NCBI GenBank assembly: GCA_021156225.1
Contig: JAJNBN010000205.1
Coordinates: 1-7,624, forward strand
Reading direction: 5' to 3'
From: Verrucomicrobiota bacterium
Lineage (GTDB): Bacteria; Verrucomicrobiota; Verrucomicrobiia; Limisphaerales; JAEYXS01
Length of the DNA stretch: 7,624 nt
Below, one piece after another: positions 5,742 to 7,624 of the stretch. The notes under the pieces are model-generated. The model had not been told where the DNA came from and did not search any database. It saw only the letters and a program-made list of their open reading frames with translations. The position numbers and the translations under genes are program-made. The stretch's first letter is position 1; every line of letters begins with the position of its first letter.

Positions 5742-6305
5742 TTATTTCGGGCTGCTTTTCACCGGGTCATTTTTAACAGCGTCGGCATCGATACGCACAT
5801 TTTGACCGTGAACGAACTGCCAACCCAGGGGGCCTTTAGCCAAGACATAGGTTTGCTTGGTCTGAGCCTTGGGCATGATCTGGCCGGAGGGCGTGGTAAA
5901 GCCATCTTGAGTAGTCGTGACTACGGCGATGGCATAGCCGCTGCCGAGCGGGCGGGCTTCGATGAGATCCGTTTTGAGGCGGCAATCCTTGAACATGAGA
6001 TCGTGGAAAATGGCGTGTGCCTTCACGATGGCATCGCGTCCCTGCCAGTGCATGCCGACGACATTGATGAACTGCGCATCTTCCCGAAATAGCGTGGCGA
6101 GGAGTTTCATGTCGTGCGTGTTCCACGCCTGCTCAAAGCCCATCACGGTCTTCCGGACTCCGGCTTCATCCTCTGAGGAGAGTGCGCTGGAAGTTTGGGC
6201 CGGACGTTCAGGTTTCGACGTCTGAGCGATGGCGGGTGGGGCCGTGAGGGAAAATAGGACTGTCAGCAGAAGTGCCGTTGCGAAGGTGGTGCTGAAGCTT
6301 TTCAT
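5742..6305 (-). CDS. Secreted SgcJ/EcaC-family (SnoaL-like, NTF2-fold) protein
   Basis: The 187-residue protein starts with a signal peptide, MKSFSTTFATALLLTVLFSL then TAPPAIA, with probable cleavage after AIA at residue 27. A short Ser/Pro-rich linker precedes an NTF2-like domain at about 43-173. The domain opens with EDEAGVRKTVMGFEQAWNTH then DMKLLATLFREDAQFINVVG, and continues with WQGRDAIVKAHAIFHD; the WNTHD, LF-x-x-DAxFxN and W-x-GR-x-AI-x-x-AH pattern is characteristic of SgcJ/EcaC proteins. The end has TKQTYVLAKGPLGWQFVHGQ, then NVR, as in the last strands of that fold. Members range from enzymes to pure binding proteins, so no reaction is assigned. The family also includes many exported proteins of unknown role. 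Only a weak GGATG lies too far upstream of the ATG for a good ribosome site. It probably leads a two-gene unit with the membrane protein 19 bp downstream. Confidence 0.85.
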   Translation of the reverse strand: MKSFSTTFATALLLTVLFSLTAPPAIAQTSKPERPAQTSSALSSEDEAGVRKTVMGFEQAWNTHDMKLLATLFREDAQFINVVGMHWQGRDAIVKAHAIFHDLMFKDCRLKTDLIEARPLGSGYAIAVVTTTQDGFTTPSGQIMPKAQTKQTYVLAKGPLGWQFVHGQNVRIDADAVKNDPVKSSPK

Positions 6306-6396
6306 TTTAACGTTTTCATCCGGTTGTGTTTATTTGCGAGAAACATGTTCGCGGGCTGGTGAGCGACAAGCCATCTGCGAGCGAGATGATTTTCAG

Positions 6397-6430
6397 GGGT
6401 GAGTTTTTTACGAACTCACTCTGTCTTTTT
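6397..6430 (+). terminator. Terminator-like hairpin without an obvious plus-strand gene
   Basis: GTGAGTT (6399-6405) pairs perfectly with AACTCAC (6413-6419), and the stem extends outward by a G-T and a G-C pair to 6397/6421. The plus strand then reads tgtctttttc. The shape suits an intrinsic terminator for plus-strand transcription, yet the nearest plus-strand gene ends at 4601. On the minus strand the flank is not T-rich, so it is a poor terminator for the genes that actually flank it. Confidence 0.4.
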
Positions 6431-6542
6431 CACGGGGCTAAACCAGACATTAATTGATTTATCCTTGATGGTAGGTGAGCGGGCGTGAGGATGAGGGAGC
6501 AGGGGGTCTCGTGAGGTTTTTTGCCGAAGTTCGGCCTCCAAA

Positions 6543-6632
6543 AACATCTAAGCCGGTTGCATCGACGGGCCAATGGGGGAGGAACATCGGGCAGCGAGAG
6601 GAAGGGAGTTTGAGCCTCCTTACGTCGGCTGC
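6543..6632. repeat. Dispersed repeat copy 3: GCCGGTTGC module plus TGAGCCTC module
   Basis: The stretch 6543-6573 matches 902-932 at 28 of 31 positions, including aagccggttgca and cgggccaa. It is followed by ggaacatcgg, then cgagagg (6594-6600), then tgagcctccttacgtcggct (6611-6630), which aligns loosely with 5291-5322 of copy 2. This copy has one aacatct unit instead of a heptad array. It therefore joins a module from copy 1 with a module from copy 2, showing that the three loci share a composite element. Confidence 0.7.
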
Positions 6633-6690
6633 TACGAAACAAGGCAGGCTGGGCCAGCATGGGTGAAGCTGGTCGCTATCAGCCAGAATG

Positions 6691-7155
6691 TCAGCGGCAA
6701 TAAATCCGGTCTTTTATTTTTAGGGCGATGCTGACGGCCAGATGGGAGTCAAAGTCAAAGGGGCTGTTTTTACCGGAGGGATTGTAGATGGCGTTCAACG
6801 CCTGTTTGAATTCGGTGATGCAGCCGGCCTTTTCGGCCTGCTCTGCTTCCGCTTCAGAGCGAAAGAGCAGTTGGAAGGTGGGATAGCTATAGCTCCTGCC
6901 CGTTTTCAGTTCGGGGGTGGGCAGATTTTTTGAAGCAAAAGCCGTCTCTAAAGCCTGCAAATAGGCCTGACGGATGCGCATTTCCCGCTTTTTAACGATA
7001 GGTCCGGTCAGGCAGCTCCAAATGCAGAAAAGACATATAATGCCGATAGCATAGCGCCAGTGGTGTATGTGGGCCAGATAGCCCAGAAAACTAATGCCGA
7101 CGAGCAGCAGCAAGTATCCGAAGCGCAATAGCCTTTCTTCAGAGGAGGGAGTCAT
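6691..7155 (-). CDS. Membrane protein of unknown function with cytoplasmic-type tail
   Basis: The 154-residue protein has two membrane segments near the N-terminus, about residues 12-28 (FGYLLLLVGISFLGYL) and 33-50 (WRYAIGIICLFCIWSCL), joined by a short AHIHH loop. A basic stretch (VKKREMRIRQ, 54-63) follows, so the C-terminal part probably lies in the cytoplasm. That part (about 64-154) mixes helix and strand, with KTGRSYSYPTFQLLFRSEAE and CITEFKQALNAIYNPSGKNS as its most distinctive segments. No family is recognised. It follows the lipoprotein gene after 17 bp on the same strand, which suggests co-transcription. The ATG at 7155 lacks a Shine-Dalgarno sequence. Confidence 0.7.
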   Translation of the reverse strand: MTPSSEERLLRFGYLLLLVGISFLGYLAHIHHWRYAIGIICLFCIWSCLTGPIVKKREMRIRQAYLQALETAFASKNLPTPELKTGRSYSYPTFQLLFRSEAEAEQAEKAGCITEFKQALNAIYNPSGKNSPFDFDSHLAVSIALKIKDRIYCR

Positions 7156-7172
7156 TAAGGATCGGCAATGAC

Positions 7173-7624
7173 TTATTCATAGCGGAAAGTGAATTTGGCG
7201 TCGCGGAAATCTTTCCCGATTTCTTTGCGCATCGCTTCGGGCCATTCGGGGTAAGGGGCGGGGTCCGTGATGGCTTGTTGGCACAAGCGGGTGGCGGCTT
7301 CGCTGACGCTGGTTTCCTCGATTTTCAGGTCGGAAACATGACCTTGGGAATGAAGCCGGTAGCTAATTCTCACGGTTCCAGTTGGGGAGTTGCGAAACTC
7401 ATATTTGGTGACTGCTTCAAACCAGCGCGTGCGGATCGCTTCGACTACCGCTTTATCGTAAGACTTGTAACTGATGCCATCCCAAGTGAACGAAGGGACA
7501 TCAGTTGGGAGGGAAACGGGATTTTTCTGAGGTGCGGAAGTCGTGATGCTATTATCAATTGGCGTGCTGGTGCGGCAGCCAACGAGGGCGGTGGCCAAAA
7601 GCAGCAAGGTCACGTTGCGGGCAA
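7173..7624 (-). CDS. Lipoprotein with TonB C-terminal-like domain, 5' end outside the window
   Basis: The frame stays open to the right edge. A GTG at 7613 gives a product of 146 residues, but that start would leave the signal peptide without its basic N-terminus. The codons beyond it (Ala-Arg-Asn) are in frame, so the true start probably lies outside. The N-terminus reads TLLLLATALVGC, a lipobox whose Cys13 (GTG numbering) would be lipidated, so the protein is predicted to be a lipoprotein. After a Ser/Thr/Pro-rich linker comes a domain at about 41-146 with AVVEAIRTRWFEAV and GTVRISYRLHSQGHVSDLKI, ending in DAKFTFRYE. This is the helix then G-x-V-x-(I/V)-x-(F/Y)-x(3)-G-x-(V/I) pattern of TonB C-terminal-like and TonB-related periplasmic proteins. 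It shares its transcript direction with the membrane protein 17 bp downstream. Confidence 0.72.
   Translation of the reverse strand, partial: ARNVTLLLLATALVGCRTSTPIDNSITTSAPQKNPVSLPTDVPSFTWDGISYKSYDKAVVEAIRTRWFEAVTKYEFRNSPTGTVRISYRLHSQGHVSDLKIEETSVSEAATRLCQQAITDPAPYPEWPEAMRKEIGKDFRDAKFTFRYE

Larger units (their letters stand above)
6306..6690. other. 385-bp intergenic region
   Basis: No convincing gene is seen on either strand. From right to left it holds a short downstream flank of the 6691-7155 gene, the third copy of the dispersed repeat (6543-6632), an unassigned stretch (about 6430-6540), a terminator-like hairpin (6397-6421) and about 90 bp of leader before the SgcJ/EcaC-type gene at 6305. 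The promoter of that gene should lie here, but I cannot place it with confidence. Confidence 0.6.

Noticed and set aside
5736..6092. 118-codon open frame on the plus strand
   Set aside because: It overlaps the SgcJ/EcaC-type gene on the opposite strand, whose signal peptide and NTF2-like motifs are clear.
6430..6660. 76-codon minus and 63-codon plus frames in the intergenic region
   Set aside because: Both span the dispersed repeat and lack coding character (mixed basic and Pro/Leu-rich sequence, no ribosome site).

Overview
The window looks like an ordinary stretch of a free-living, GC-rich bacterial chromosome. The best guess is a member of the Verrucomicrobiota (Pedosphaera/Limisphaerales-like). 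That guess rests on three inferences: the mix of secreted and lipoprotein genes of unknown function, the near absence of Shine-Dalgarno sequences, and intergenic DNA built from degenerate 7-bp repeats (AACATCG-type and GAATGAC-type). I could not run a search, so the taxonomy is tentative. No phage, plasmid, insertion sequence, CRISPR array, tRNA or rRNA is visible.

Layout from left to right. (1) The C-terminal end of a DCC/DUF393-family protein on the + strand (2-136) converges on a 16S rRNA pseudouridine synthase of the RsuA type (173-868, minus), with a perfect 7-bp hairpin between them. (2) A repeat cluster (884-974) is followed by a small membrane-anchored protein with a possibly truncated tail (997-1377, minus). 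(3) A DUF4256-family gene (1424-1995, minus) is split by a single-base frameshift at a C4A3G2 tract. (4) A secreted M14-type zinc carboxypeptidase (2041-3288, minus) is divergent from a secreted metzincin-type zinc metalloprotease (3465-4601, plus). (5) After a hairpin-rich gap comes a small secreted protein of unknown function (4744-5199, minus), then a second repeat cluster. (6) A three-helix membrane protein (5372-5722) lies just downstream of a secreted SnoaL/SgcJ-like NTF2-fold protein (5742-6305), both minus. (7) A 385-bp gap with a third repeat copy and an orphan terminator-like hairpin precedes a two-gene minus-strand unit: a membrane protein (6691-7155) and a TonB-C-like lipoprotein (7173 to the right edge).

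The genes do not form one recognisable pathway. Seven of the ten carry a signal peptide, a lipobox or membrane segments, so most products act in or beyond the cytoplasmic membrane. The two divergent zinc peptidases could both break down external protein, but that is inference. The most interesting points are the frameshift at a canonical X XXY YYZ heptamer in the DUF4256 gene, the dispersed heptad-repeat family seen in three intergenic regions, and the divergent pair of secreted zinc peptidases. I found no convincing sign of a previously undescribed defence, mobile or regulatory system.
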